Assembly (NCBI RefSeq): GCF_001613065.1
Contig: NZ_BDBQ01000118.1
Span: 1 to 39,717, forward strand
From: Nocardia miyunensis NBRC 108239
GTDB taxonomy: Bacteria > Actinomycetota > Actinomycetes > Mycobacteriales > Mycobacteriaceae
DNA length: 39,717 nucleotides
Reading direction: 5' to 3'
The notes below the pieces were generated by a model. The model saw only the letters and a program-made list of their open reading frames with translations, was not told where the DNA came from and did not search any database. The position numbers and the translations under genes are program-made. Every line of letters begins with the position of its first letter. The stretch's first letter is position 1. Below, piece by piece: positions 31,966 to 39,646 of this stretch.

Positions 31966-33560
31966 TGATCACACCCGACAACGCGACCGAGCTCACGACG
32001 GCCACGCGCGCCGACGTGACCGCGTGGACACTCGCCGACGTCCTGGAATACGCGGCCACGCAGTGGGGCGAGCGGGTCGCCCTCGTCGACGGCGAGCGCC
32101 GCTGTACGTACGCGGAGCTGCGCAGGCGAGCGCGCGAGGCGGCGGGCGGGTTGGCCCGGATCGGGATCCGCAAGGGCGATCGGGTGGCCATATGGCTGCC
32201 GAACAGCCTGGAGTGGGTCGTCGCCTTCTTCGGCGCGATCTACGCCGGCGCGACCGTCGTAGCGCTGAACACGGCGCTGTCCACCAAGGAGATCGAGTAC
32301 CAGGTCACCCACTCCGGCGCATCGCTGCTGATCGCCTGCTCGGCATACCGGAACCGCGACTACCTCGCCGAGGCCCGGCAGCTGCGGACAGAGGTCGGCG
32401 ATCACCTGCGGCTGGTCGGGGTCGACCACGCCGGCGATGCGGACATCACCTCGTGGGCCCAGCTGACGCACCCCGCCGGCGACGTCGTGCTTCCGTCCAT
32501 CGACGTGACCGATCCCTCGATCATGCTGTACACCTCGGGTACAACCGGCCGACCCAAGGGCGCCGTGCACACCCACAGCTTCATCGCCACGCTGTCCGCC
32601 GCACTGGACCACCTCGAGATGCGCGAAACCGACGTCGCCGTCCTCTATCTGCCGTTGTTCCACATCTTGGCCCTGGTCGCCGGCCTGGTCATGCTGTCCC
32701 TGGCCGGGGCGCGCACCGTGCTGATGGCCCGGTTCGACGCGGCCACCTCGCTGCGGCTGATCCGCGACGAGAAGGCGACGATCATCTACGGCATCCCGAC
32801 GACGTACATCGACCAGCTCAACAACCCGCTCATCGACGACATCGATTTCAGCGGGGTGCGTTTCGCCTTCACATCGCTGGCGCCCGACCTCTGCCAGAAG
32901 GTGCACGACAAGACCGGGGTGGTGTGCCTCAATCCCTACGGTATGACCGAGACCGCCGCACTGGTGATGGTCGCGGGGCTGGACGATCCGCCGGAGATCG
33001 CCATGGGGACCGTGGGGCGCCCGCTGGCGGGCATGGCGGCCAAGGTCGTCGACGACATCACGGGACTGCCGGTCCCCCACGGTGAATCGGGTGCACTGCT
33101 GATGCGCGGGCCGTCGATCCTGTGGAAGTATCACGACCTGCCCGAGGCCACCGCCGCCGCCTTCGACGACGAAGGGTGGTTCCGCACAGGCGATCTCGCG
33201 TCGATGGACGCCGCGGGCAACGTCACGTTCATCGGGCGGCAGGGCGATGGTTACCGGGTGGGCGGGGAACTCGTCGATCCGGTCGAGGTCGAGGCGGCGA
33301 TCCAGTCCCATCCCGACGTGCTGCGGGCGGCGGCGCTGGGCGTGCCCGACGAACGGCTCGGCGAGGTCGGCCACGCCTGGGTGCACGTGCGAGCGGAGGC
33401 CACCGCGACCGAACCGGAACTGCTGACGCATGTGACGGGCAGACTCGCGTCGTTCAAGGTACCCCGCCGGATCCACATCGTCAGCGAACTGCCGACGAAC
33501 CCGAGTGGAAAAGTGCAGAAGTTCCGGCTGCGCGAGACTCTCGTCTCCCCGAAGGCATAA
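31965..33560 (+). CDS. Acyl-CoA ligase (AMP-forming)
   Basis: 531 residues of the ANL superfamily. Phosphate loop YTSGTTGRPKGAVHTHSF, NPYGMTETAALVM, GWFRTGDLASMD and the C-terminal catalytic Lys in NPSGKVQKFRLRE. It activates a carboxylic acid to acyl-AMP and then acyl-CoA, probably the product of the ThDP enzyme, to which it is coupled. The closest subgroup is fatty-acid/aromatic-acid ligases (FadD or 4-coumarate type); specificity unknown. Confidence 0.93.
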   Translation: MITPDNATELTTATRADVTAWTLADVLEYAATQWGERVALVDGERRCTYAELRRRAREAAGGLARIGIRKGDRVAIWLPNSLEWVVAFFGAIYAGATVVALNTALSTKEIEYQVTHSGASLLIACSAYRNRDYLAEARQLRTEVGDHLRLVGVDHAGDADITSWAQLTHPAGDVVLPSIDVTDPSIMLYTSGTTGRPKGAVHTHSFIATLSAALDHLEMRETDVAVLYLPLFHILALVAGLVMLSLAGARTVLMARFDAATSLRLIRDEKATIIYGIPTTYIDQLNNPLIDDIDFSGVRFAFTSLAPDLCQKVHDKTGVVCLNPYGMTETAALVMVAGLDDPPEIAMGTVGRPLAGMAAKVVDDITGLPVPHGESGALLMRGPSILWKYHDLPEATAAAFDDEGWFRTGDLASMDAAGNVTFIGRQGDGYRVGGELVDPVEVEAAIQSHPDVLRAAALGVPDERLGEVGHAWVHVRAEATATEPELLTHVTGRLASFKVPRRIHIVSELPTNPSGKVQKFRLRETLVSPKA

Positions 33561-33576
33561 CCGGAGTGGGATTCCC

Positions 33577-33610
33577 CTCGGGGGCGGCGACGAAAGTCGC
33601 CGCCCCCGAG
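33577..33610. terminator. Terminator between the CoA ligase and MFS exporter genes
   Basis: CTCGGGGGCGGCGAC and GTCGCCGCCCCCGAG pair over 15 bp with loop GAAA, followed on the plus strand by AGGTTTT. It serves the ThDP-ligase operon and may also end the convergent exporter gene. Confidence 0.85.
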
Positions 33611-33616
33611 AGGTTT

Positions 33617-35050
33617 TCATGCCAGTGATTGCCGATCGGATTCCGCGAGCTGCCGATCGAGAACCGTCATGAGCAACACCACGATCCCGATCCCGATCAG
33701 GATGGCGGCAACCATATGCAGCCCGGAGTCGTCGACCCGGGTGTGAAATGCGATGCCGCTGATCGTCGCAGCCGCAATCGAACCGACGTAGCCGAACGTG
33801 CGCAACAGGCCCGACGCCGTGCCGACCTTCTCGGCCGGTGCCTCCTTGTACAGCACGGTCTGGTTCGTTACGTTGCCGAATCCGGCGACCAGACCGAACA
33901 CCGCGGTGACGACTACGACCAGCCACATCGGGCTGTGGCTGGTGAGGAAGAAGGTGCCGATAGCGCCGAGTAACAGCGCGGCGGAGGAGATGATCAACGA
34001 CGGCAGCAGCCTGCGATAGCGGCCCACCATGCGGCCAGTCACTGCCGATAGCAGGCCCATCGGGATGAGCACCAGTCCTGCCTGGTAGGCCGACATTCGG
34101 TGGCCGACCTGGAGCCATTGCGTAAGTCCGTACAGCACAACGTATATCCCGAGCAGCGTCAGGCAATACCGCGCATAGGTGCGGGTGAGCGGGAGCCTGG
34201 TGACCAGCAGCCGAAGGTCGAAAAATGGTTCACGGACCCGCAATTCGACCGCGACGAGAACTCCGGTGGCGACCACGGTGATCCCCAGCGCCACCCAGTC
34301 GAGGCGGGGCAGGTCCATGAGAAAGACCAGCAGGGCGGTGATCGTGCCGCCGAAGAGCAGCACGCCCGCAAGGTCGACCTGAATGATCAGACTCCGCATC
34401 GAGTGCCCTCGGACGGGGTCGCTGTCCTGCGCAATCCACAACAGCGCCATGACGAATGCGATAACGGCCACCGGAACGTTGACCCAGAACACCGCTCGCC
34501 AATCGAACCAGGCGACCAGCATGCCGCCCACCGTCGGGCCGATCGCGAGGGTGGCCGCGCTGGTGGTGGTCATCCCGGCGATCACGCGACCGGGTGGCTG
34601 ACGCAATCCCACCGTGGCGGCCCGGCGGCGTATCAGCAGCATCGCCGATGGATACCCCGCCGACGTGCCGAGGCCGATGAGCACCCTGGTCACCACCAGG
34701 GTCGGCATATTCTGCGCCAGACCGCCGAGGACGCCCGCGGCGAACACGATCGCGATGCCGGCCAGGAATACGCGCCGCGGACCGAAGATCTCCGACAGAC
34801 GGCCGCAGATGGGCTGCGCGATGGCGCTGGTCAGGTACAGGCTCGAGATGAGAACGGTGGTCCGCCCGGCGCTGACATGCAGTGCGAGCGCGATGGGCAC
34901 CAGGGCGGTCGCGATCAGTGAGCTGTTGATGGGATTCAATGCGGCGCCCATGAACAAGGGGGTCGCGAAGCGCGGGCCGAACGCTCGCTCGCCGGTGTCC
35001 CGGCGCTCGGAAACCGCTACTTCCCCACCGCTTTCGGGTGCTGTGGTCAA
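33617..35050 (-). CDS. MFS exporter, DHA2 (14-TM) type
   Basis: 477 residues, inner-membrane proton-coupled exporter. Motif A is recognisable in CGRLSEIFGPRRVFLAG and the second half contains the usual inter-domain loop. About fourteen hydrophobic segments are visible (e.g. LIATALVPIALALHVSAG, AGVLLFGGTITALLVFLMDL). TTG at 35050 is chosen because GAGGAG lies six bases upstream. It has no TCAAC-N6-GTTGA site; a different dyad lies just upstream, so a separate regulator is likely. It could expel a toxic pathway product or be an unrelated multidrug pump. Confidence 0.9.
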   Translation of the reverse strand: MTTAPESGGEVAVSERRDTGERAFGPRFATPLFMGAALNPINSSLIATALVPIALALHVSAGRTTVLISSLYLTSAIAQPICGRLSEIFGPRRVFLAGIAIVFAAGVLGGLAQNMPTLVVTRVLIGLGTSAGYPSAMLLIRRRAATVGLRQPPGRVIAGMTTTSAATLAIGPTVGGMLVAWFDWRAVFWVNVPVAVIAFVMALLWIAQDSDPVRGHSMRSLIIQVDLAGVLLFGGTITALLVFLMDLPRLDWVALGITVVATGVLVAVELRVREPFFDLRLLVTRLPLTRTYARYCLTLLGIYVVLYGLTQWLQVGHRMSAYQAGLVLIPMGLLSAVTGRMVGRYRRLLPSLIISSAALLLGAIGTFFLTSHSPMWLVVVVTAVFGLVAGFGNVTNQTVLYKEAPAEKVGTASGLLRTFGYVGSIAAATISGIAFHTRVDDSGLHMVAAILIGIGIVVLLMTVLDRQLAESDRQSLA

Positions 35051-35069
35051 GGCTGACTCCTCGTACTGA

Positions 35070-35085
35070 ACAGGTGAGTACCTGT
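35070..35085 (-). promoter_or_regulatory. Candidate operator of the exporter
   Basis: ACAGGT-GAGT-ACCTGT is a perfect 6-4-6 inverted repeat, within a longer GTACT...AGTAC dyad (35065-35083). It sits just upstream of the ribosome site, the right place for a TetR- or MarR-type repressor. No candidate repressor gene is adjacent. Confidence 0.45.
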
Positions 35086-35096
35086 GTCCGGAAAGG

Positions 35097-35143
35097 CCTT
35101 CGCCCCGGATCGGTGCCTCGTGGGCACCGATCCGGGGCGAAGG
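35097..35143 (-). terminator. Strong hairpin terminator of the second amidohydrolase
   Basis: A perfect 21-bp stem (35097-35117 with 35123-35143; inner core CGGATCGGTGCC) and a five-base loop TCGTG. It separates the amidohydrolase from the exporter on the same strand. Confidence 0.8.
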
Positions 35144-35212
35144 GCTTGTTCGTCCGTCGGCGCGGAGATTTCTCCCCGGACCGGCGTTATTCGTGCTCGG
35201 TAACGAGATCCT

Positions 35213-36478
35213 TTACAGCGCAGCGAGATCGAGATTGTAGACGTGTGCGGCGTTCTCGCTGAACACCTTCCGGCGGAACGAGTCGCCGGCATCCTTGAAT
35301 GTCGGCACCGCGCTGCGAAGCGGCTCGGGGAACAGACACGTCGGGTGGGGGAAATCGGTTTCGAACATGCAATTGTCCACACCCAGCCGCTCGATCGAAT
35401 CGATCAGGCTCGGGCCGTTCTCGAACCAGAAGCACGCGTACATCTGTCGCCGGAAGTATTCCGACGGCTTCAATGTCAGGCCGTCGGCGGCATTTTCATC
35501 GGCGTGGTAATCCAGCGCCTCGAGCATGAACGGCAGCCAACCGATTCCACTTTCCACCGACACGACCTTCAGACGGGGGAAGCGCTCGCACACACCGGAC
35601 AGGATCATGTTCGCGACGAGGCGGGCGTTGCCCATCTGCAGCATCGCGGAGCCGACGGCGAGTTTGCTGTTCGGGGTCATCGACGGCCACGGCGAGCCAC
35701 CGTTGTAGGTGCGCTGGGTGGCGCTGGCGCCGCAGTGGAAGTTGACCGGCAGATTCAGGTCCTGCAGGTGCTGCCACATCGGGTCCCAGAACGGTTCGGC
35801 CAGATCCGGCATCCCCTGGTTCTGCGGGTCGGCGTTGGTGATGATTCCCTTGAGCCCGAGGTCGGCGACGCGCTTGATCTCCGCGACGGTCTTGTCGATG
35901 TCCCACCAGGGCAGCAGGGCCATCCCGAACAGGCGACCGCCGGACTCCTTCTGCATGTCCGCCATCGCGTCGTTCCAGATGCGAACGATATCCATGCGCA
36001 GGTCGTGGTCACTGATGCGGAAGAAGTTCTGGCCGCCGAAGCCGACCACGTTCGGGAACACGATCTGCGCGCTGATCCCGAGCTGGTCCATCATCGCCAC
36101 TCGCGGCTCGACATAGGATGCGGCAAGCGAGGATTCGTCCAGCGGCCACTGCAGGAAGACGCTGCCCTTGACCTTCTCGTTGTTGCGGTTGATGACGCTG
36201 CCCGCGCCGGCGGGACCGAGCACCTGGGTCTCGTCCACCACCCACATCGGCGCGCCGTCGGTCGGCCCGGTGGTTCCCAGCTTGGCGACCTGCTCACGCA
36301 TCCCGTCGGTCAGGTCCTTGGCCAGCACAACGTGCGGCACCCGCTTGCGCAGACGTTCCGGAGCGCGCGAAGTCCATATGTCCGCGGGCTCGGTGAGGTG
36401 GGTATCAACGTCGATGATCTTGATACCGCGCATCGACTCGTCAACCTCGTCGAACAGTGCCGTTGATTCAACTGCCAC
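35213..36478 (-). CDS. Amidohydrolase-2 family enzyme
   Basis: 421 residues, ACMSD/gamma-resorcylate-decarboxylase-like. Metal ligands are suggested by IIDVDTHLTEP (Asp/His pair), VNFHCGAS (His) and MFETDFPHPTCLFPEP (Asp, then His). MDQLGISAQIVFPNVVG and ERFPRLKVVSVESGIGWLPF are strongly conserved in the group. GTG 36478 is chosen with GAGAGGA upstream; ATGs further upstream lack family sequence. It is distinct from the first amidohydrolase (9239-10501), with low similarity outside the metal motifs, so the two may act on different intermediates. Confidence 0.9.
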   Translation of the reverse strand: MAVESTALFDEVDESMRGIKIIDVDTHLTEPADIWTSRAPERLRKRVPHVVLAKDLTDGMREQVAKLGTTGPTDGAPMWVVDETQVLGPAGAGSVINRNNEKVKGSVFLQWPLDESSLAASYVEPRVAMMDQLGISAQIVFPNVVGFGGQNFFRISDHDLRMDIVRIWNDAMADMQKESGGRLFGMALLPWWDIDKTVAEIKRVADLGLKGIITNADPQNQGMPDLAEPFWDPMWQHLQDLNLPVNFHCGASATQRTYNGGSPWPSMTPNSKLAVGSAMLQMGNARLVANMILSGVCERFPRLKVVSVESGIGWLPFMLEALDYHADENAADGLTLKPSEYFRRQMYACFWFENGPSLIDSIERLGVDNCMFETDFPHPTCLFPEPLRSAVPTFKDAGDSFRRKVFSENAAHVYNLDLAAL

Positions 36479-36492
36479 CGTATGTCGTCCTC

Positions 36493-36606
36493 TCAATGAA
36501 CTGCCGGCACCGGCCCGAAATACGAGGTCAGGTCGATTCGACATGTGCGAACGTCGGGCCTGCCATCGGCCCACCCGCTGAAGCGGACATGGGAGCTGCC
36601 CGCCAT
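36493..36606 (-). CDS. Possible 37-codon leaderless leader ORF
   Basis: ATG at 36606 lies seven bases after the -10 box TAGAGT. The frame begins MAGSSHVRFSGWADGRPDVR and ends 14 bases before the amidohydrolase GTG. It is not overlapping, so coupling is weaker. No family recognised. Confidence 0.35.
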   Translation of the reverse strand: MAGSSHVRFSGWADGRPDVRTCRIDLTSYFGPVPAVH

Positions 36607-36613
36607 AACCGCA

Positions 36614-36654
36614 ACTCTAGACGGCCGAAACCAGCTATGCAACACTACTGTTGA
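36614..36654 (-). promoter_or_regulatory. TetR operator and promoter for the second amidohydrolase (site 12)
   Basis: GCAACACTACTGTTGA at 36639-36654 differs from the consensus in one base of the left arm. On the minus strand TTGCAT (-35, 36637-36642) and TAGAGT (-10, 36614-36619) are 17 bp apart. Confidence 0.7.
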
Positions 36655-36715
36655 AAAACTCCGCGAGATTTCAGCCCGGCGGGACACGATCGACCGACGC
36701 CCGGAAACCGGCCGA

Positions 36716-37516
36716 TCATCGATCGCGGAACTCCGGCGTGCGGCGCTCGCGAAACGCACCCATCGCCTCCTGCTGGTCGAACGTCGACTGGACGATTCCC
36801 ATATGCGACGAGATCAGATCCAGGCTCGTGCGCAGGTCCAGTCGCTGCGACTGGTACACACTCCGCTTGATCATCGACACGGCAATGGGCGACCGGTGGG
36901 CGATCCGATCGGCGAATTCTAGTGCGCGCGTATATAATTCGTCGTCCGGGTGGACGTGGTTCACGATACCCATGGCCAGCGCGTCGTCCGCGGAGATCGT
37001 CTGCCCGGTCCACAGCAGTTCCAGCGCCCGCGCGGTGCCCACCAGCCTGGGCAGGAAGTAGGCGCCGCCGTCGCCGGGCACCAGGCCGATCTTGATGTAT
37101 CCCTCGCAGAAGGTCGCACTCCGCGCGGCCAGCCGGATATCGCACATGAGCGCCATATCCATACCGGCCCCGACCGCGAGTCCGTTGACCGCGCAGATCA
37201 GCGGCTTGTCGAGGTCCTCCACCGCGCGCGCGACCTGGTGCACCCGGTCGGTGAGCACCCGTTTGCGGTCGATCGGGGCGTCGCCCCCCGTGGCGAATTC
37301 GTCGAGGTCCACACCCGAGCAGAATCCGCGGCCGGTCCCGGTGAGGAGCACGGCCCGCACCGACCGGTCGCGCTGGGCGTCGACCAGCGCCGCAGCCCAG
37401 TGATCGAGCATCTTCCAGGTGAATGCGCCGAGCTGTTCCGGCCGGTTGAGCCGCAGAATGCGCACCGCATCCCGCGTCTCGACGATCAGTTCGTCATCGT
37501 TCGTCTGGTCGGTCAT
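36716..37516 (-). CDS. Crotonase, PaaG-like
   Basis: 266 residues. GRGFCSGVDLDEFA, VNGLAVGAGMDMALMCDIRL and GYIKIGLVPGDGGAYFLPRL are crotonase motifs. At the first hydratase position it has Asp (GAGMDM), and at the second it carries the GLVPGDGG form with Asp, as in PaaG-type isomerases. It is therefore likely an isomerase or atypical hydratase. ATG 37516. Its promoter would use the left half of site 13, with a ribosome site GAGAG upstream. Confidence 0.9.
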   Translation of the reverse strand: MTDQTNDDELIVETRDAVRILRLNRPEQLGAFTWKMLDHWAAALVDAQRDRSVRAVLLTGTGRGFCSGVDLDEFATGGDAPIDRKRVLTDRVHQVARAVEDLDKPLICAVNGLAVGAGMDMALMCDIRLAARSATFCEGYIKIGLVPGDGGAYFLPRLVGTARALELLWTGQTISADDALAMGIVNHVHPDDELYTRALEFADRIAHRSPIAVSMIKRSVYQSQRLDLRTSLDLISSHMGIVQSTFDQQEAMGAFRERRTPEFRDR

Positions 37517-37559
37517 CGAAAGTCACTCTCCCGGGTCGTCGTTCACGTCGTACCCGAGA

Positions 37560-37626
37560 ATTACATCCGACCCCCGGGCATCAGTCAACGGTAGTGTTGA
37601 CAATCGTCAGTGGTCCGGGATACGGT
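37560..37626. promoter_or_regulatory. Divergent promoter pair sharing one operator (site 13)
   Basis: TCAACGGTAGTGTTGA at 37585-37600. Rightward: TTGACA (37597-37602) and TACGGT (37621-37626), spacer 18. Leftward: TTGACT (37583-37588) and TGTAAT (37560-37565), spacer 17. One repressor dimer could close both. Confidence 0.85.
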
Positions 37627-37677
37627 CCGGCGAGGTCGGCAAGCCGACGCGAATCGCCATGCAAGACAGGGGTAGAC

Positions 37678-38433
37678 ATGTCCGGACTGACAGTGACCAC
37701 GAAGGACCGAATCGCGACTGTGGTCATCGACCGACCGCCGGTGAACGCGCTGTCCCGCGAGACCTATCGGGAGATCAGGCAGGTCTTCGATTCGTTCCGG
37801 GACCGCGACGACATCTCGGTCGTCGTGCTCACCGGGGCGGGCGACCGCGTCTTCTGCGGCGGACGCGATATTCACGACCTGCGTGTCGAACGATCCGGAC
37901 CCAAGCCGCTGAACGTCGCCGACCCGATGCACCTGACGCGGGAGGCGTTCTTCGCCGTGCGGCACTGCGCGGTGCCGGTGATCTGCGCGGTCAACGGCGC
38001 GGCGGTCGGCGCCGGGGTAGCCCTGGCCGCGGTGAGCGACATCGTGCTGGCGGTGCGGTCCGCCACCTTCGCGCTGACCGAGATCGACGTCGGCGTCCTG
38101 GGCGCCGCCTCCTTCGCACAGTGGATGGTCGGTCCCGCCAAAGCCCGGTGGATGTTCTACACCGGCCAGCGAGTGCCGGCCGAGGAGATGTACCGCCTCG
38201 GCGCCATCGAGGCGGTCGTCGAGCCTACGGAGTTGCTGCCGCGCGCCCATGCGCTCGCCACCGTGATCGCCGCGAAAGACCCGGTCGCGATCCGGATGGC
38301 GAAGGCCTCGACGGTCCGCACCGACACGCTGCCGCTCGAGACGGCGTATCGCACGGAGCAGGACTACACCCAGCACCTGTCCGCCTATCCGAACTCGGCC
38401 GAGGCCATCTCGCGATTCGTCGACAAGCGATAG
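37678..38433 (+). CDS. Crotonase with one catalytic glutamate
   Basis: 251 residues. VVIDRPPVNALSRETYREIR, DRVFCGGRDIHDL and VNGAAVGAGVALAAVSDIVL are typical. The first hydratase Glu is Ala (GAGVALA); the second is in LTEIDVGVLGAASF. It could be a hydrolase or ligase of the superfamily (e.g. 2-ketocyclohexanecarboxyl-CoA-hydrolase-like), but this is only a possibility. ATG 37678 follows AGGGG. Confidence 0.9.
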   Translation: MSGLTVTTKDRIATVVIDRPPVNALSRETYREIRQVFDSFRDRDDISVVVLTGAGDRVFCGGRDIHDLRVERSGPKPLNVADPMHLTREAFFAVRHCAVPVICAVNGAAVGAGVALAAVSDIVLAVRSATFALTEIDVGVLGAASFAQWMVGPAKARWMFYTGQRVPAEEMYRLGAIEAVVEPTELLPRAHALATVIAAKDPVAIRMAKASTVRTDTLPLETAYRTEQDYTQHLSAYPNSAEAISRFVDKR

Positions 38434-38445
38434 GACTGGGGAGCA

Positions 38446-38979
38446 ATGGAAGTCGACGACCTCGTCACCGCGCTTCTTCGCGTCACGATCGGGACCACGA
38501 TGATCGCGCATGGGATCAACCACTGGATCGGGGGCGGCAAGATCGCCGGTACCGCGGGCTGGTTCAGCGGGCTCGGGCTCCGCAACGGAGTCCTTCAGGC
38601 ATGGTTGAGCGTGATTACGGAGATCGGTGCGGGCGTACTGCTGATACTCGGACTCCTCACCCCGTTCGCGGGCGCCGCGGTGGTGTCGGTGATGCTCGTG
38701 GCTGGGCTACTCGCTCATCGCACCAACGGGTTCTTCGTATTCAAAGACGGCTACGAATATGTCCTCGTGCTCGCCATGTCCACTATCGGACTAGCGCTGC
38801 TCGGCCCAGGGCGGCTTTCCTTGGACCATTTGTTCGGTATCGAAATCTCCGGCTGGCCCGGAGGTGCCATCGCACTGGTTGCGGGTGCGCTCGCAACCGC
38901 GGGCTTGCTGGCGCTGTTCTACCGGCCCGCCCCGGCTGCGATCGAAGAGAAGGGCTCCTCGGAATCTCACCGGCACTGA
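38446..38979 (+). CDS. DoxX-family membrane protein
   Basis: 177 residues with four hydrophobic segments (e.g. AWLSVITEIGAGVLLILGLL, GAAVVSVMLVAGLLAHRTNG). The start LLRVTIGTTMIAHGINHWIG matches DoxX, a membrane subunit known from quinone-linked redox systems and catabolic clusters. It lies 12 bases after the crotonase with ribosome site GGGGAG. It may pass electrons or protect against oxidative products; not assigned. Confidence 0.85.
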   Translation: MEVDDLVTALLRVTIGTTMIAHGINHWIGGGKIAGTAGWFSGLGLRNGVLQAWLSVITEIGAGVLLILGLLTPFAGAAVVSVMLVAGLLAHRTNGFFVFKDGYEYVLVLAMSTIGLALLGPGRLSLDHLFGIEISGWPGGAIALVAGALATAGLLALFYRPAPAAIEEKGSSESHRH

Positions 38980-39046
38980 AGGAAACACCCATCAACCCAG
39001 TTCGGCGCTGTGCCGGACACCAGAAAAGTAAAGGATGCCCAGCACC

Positions 39047-39646
39047 ATGGCATTGAACCTGGATCCCTCGAAGACCGCTCTGCTGGTGATGGACTACCAA
39101 CCGGCCACCCTGGGGTTTCTGGACGACCCGACGTCTCTTGTGTCGTCGGCCGCTACCACGGCCGATACGGTTCGCAGGAGCGGTGGCAGAGTGGGATACG
39201 TGCGCGTGGCGTTCAACGACGCCGACTACGCGGGCTTTCCCGAGGGACACATCATGGGCGACCGCGTCAAACGAAGTCGCCCGACCATGGATGCGGACTC
39301 TCCCGCTACCGCCCTGCACGAGGGGCTCGGGGTCCGGGATGGCGACATCGTGGTGCGCAAGTCGCGGGTGAGTGCGTTCTCGACCACCGATCTCCATGAG
39401 CAGCTGACCAACCTCGGCGTCACAACACTGGTCCTAGCGGGTGTCCACACCAGTGGCGTCGTGCTCACGACAGTGCGCGAGGCACACGACCTCGATTATC
39501 GCGTGATCGTCCTCTCGGATGGGTGCGCCGATCCGGACAACGCGGTCCACGACTTCCTCGTCGAGAAGATCTTTCCCAAGCAGGCCGACGTGGCCACGAC
39601 CGCCGAACTGTTGTCCGTGTTGCTGGCTGAGACAGGCACCCGATGA
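39047..39646 (+). CDS. Isochorismatase-like hydrolase lacking the nucleophile Cys
   Basis: 199 residues of the isochorismatase fold. The catalytic Asp (ALLVMDYQPATLG) and Lys (DIVVRKSRVSAF) are present. The usual Cys (consensus GVxTxxCVxxT) is replaced: AGVHTSGVVLTTVREA has Val at that place. PhzD-type isochorismatases also lack this Cys and use Asp, so it could hydrolyse an enol ether. An upstream ATG at 39035 directly abuts the ribosome site AAAGG and is too close, so ATG 39047 with the family start MALNLDPSK is preferred. It is third in the crotonase-DoxX operon. Confidence 0.88.
   Translation: MALNLDPSKTALLVMDYQPATLGFLDDPTSLVSSAATTADTVRRSGGRVGYVRVAFNDADYAGFPEGHIMGDRVKRSRPTMDADSPATALHEGLGVRDGDIVVRKSRVSAFSTTDLHEQLTNLGVTTLVLAGVHTSGVVLTTVREAHDLDYRVIVLSDGCADPDNAVHDFLVEKIFPKQADVATTAELLSVLLAETGTR

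Noticed and set aside
31737..34166. An 809-codon open frame on the minus strand opposite the CoA ligase
   Set aside because: It lies antisense to a clear ANL ligase; the translation is His/Arg/Gln-rich with no family motif, as expected of shadow frames in high-GC DNA.
36462..36472. GTTGATTCAAC palindrome at the start of the second amidohydrolase
   Set aside because: The half-sites are in the everted order and the wrong spacing, and it lies inside coding sequence; not counted as an operator.
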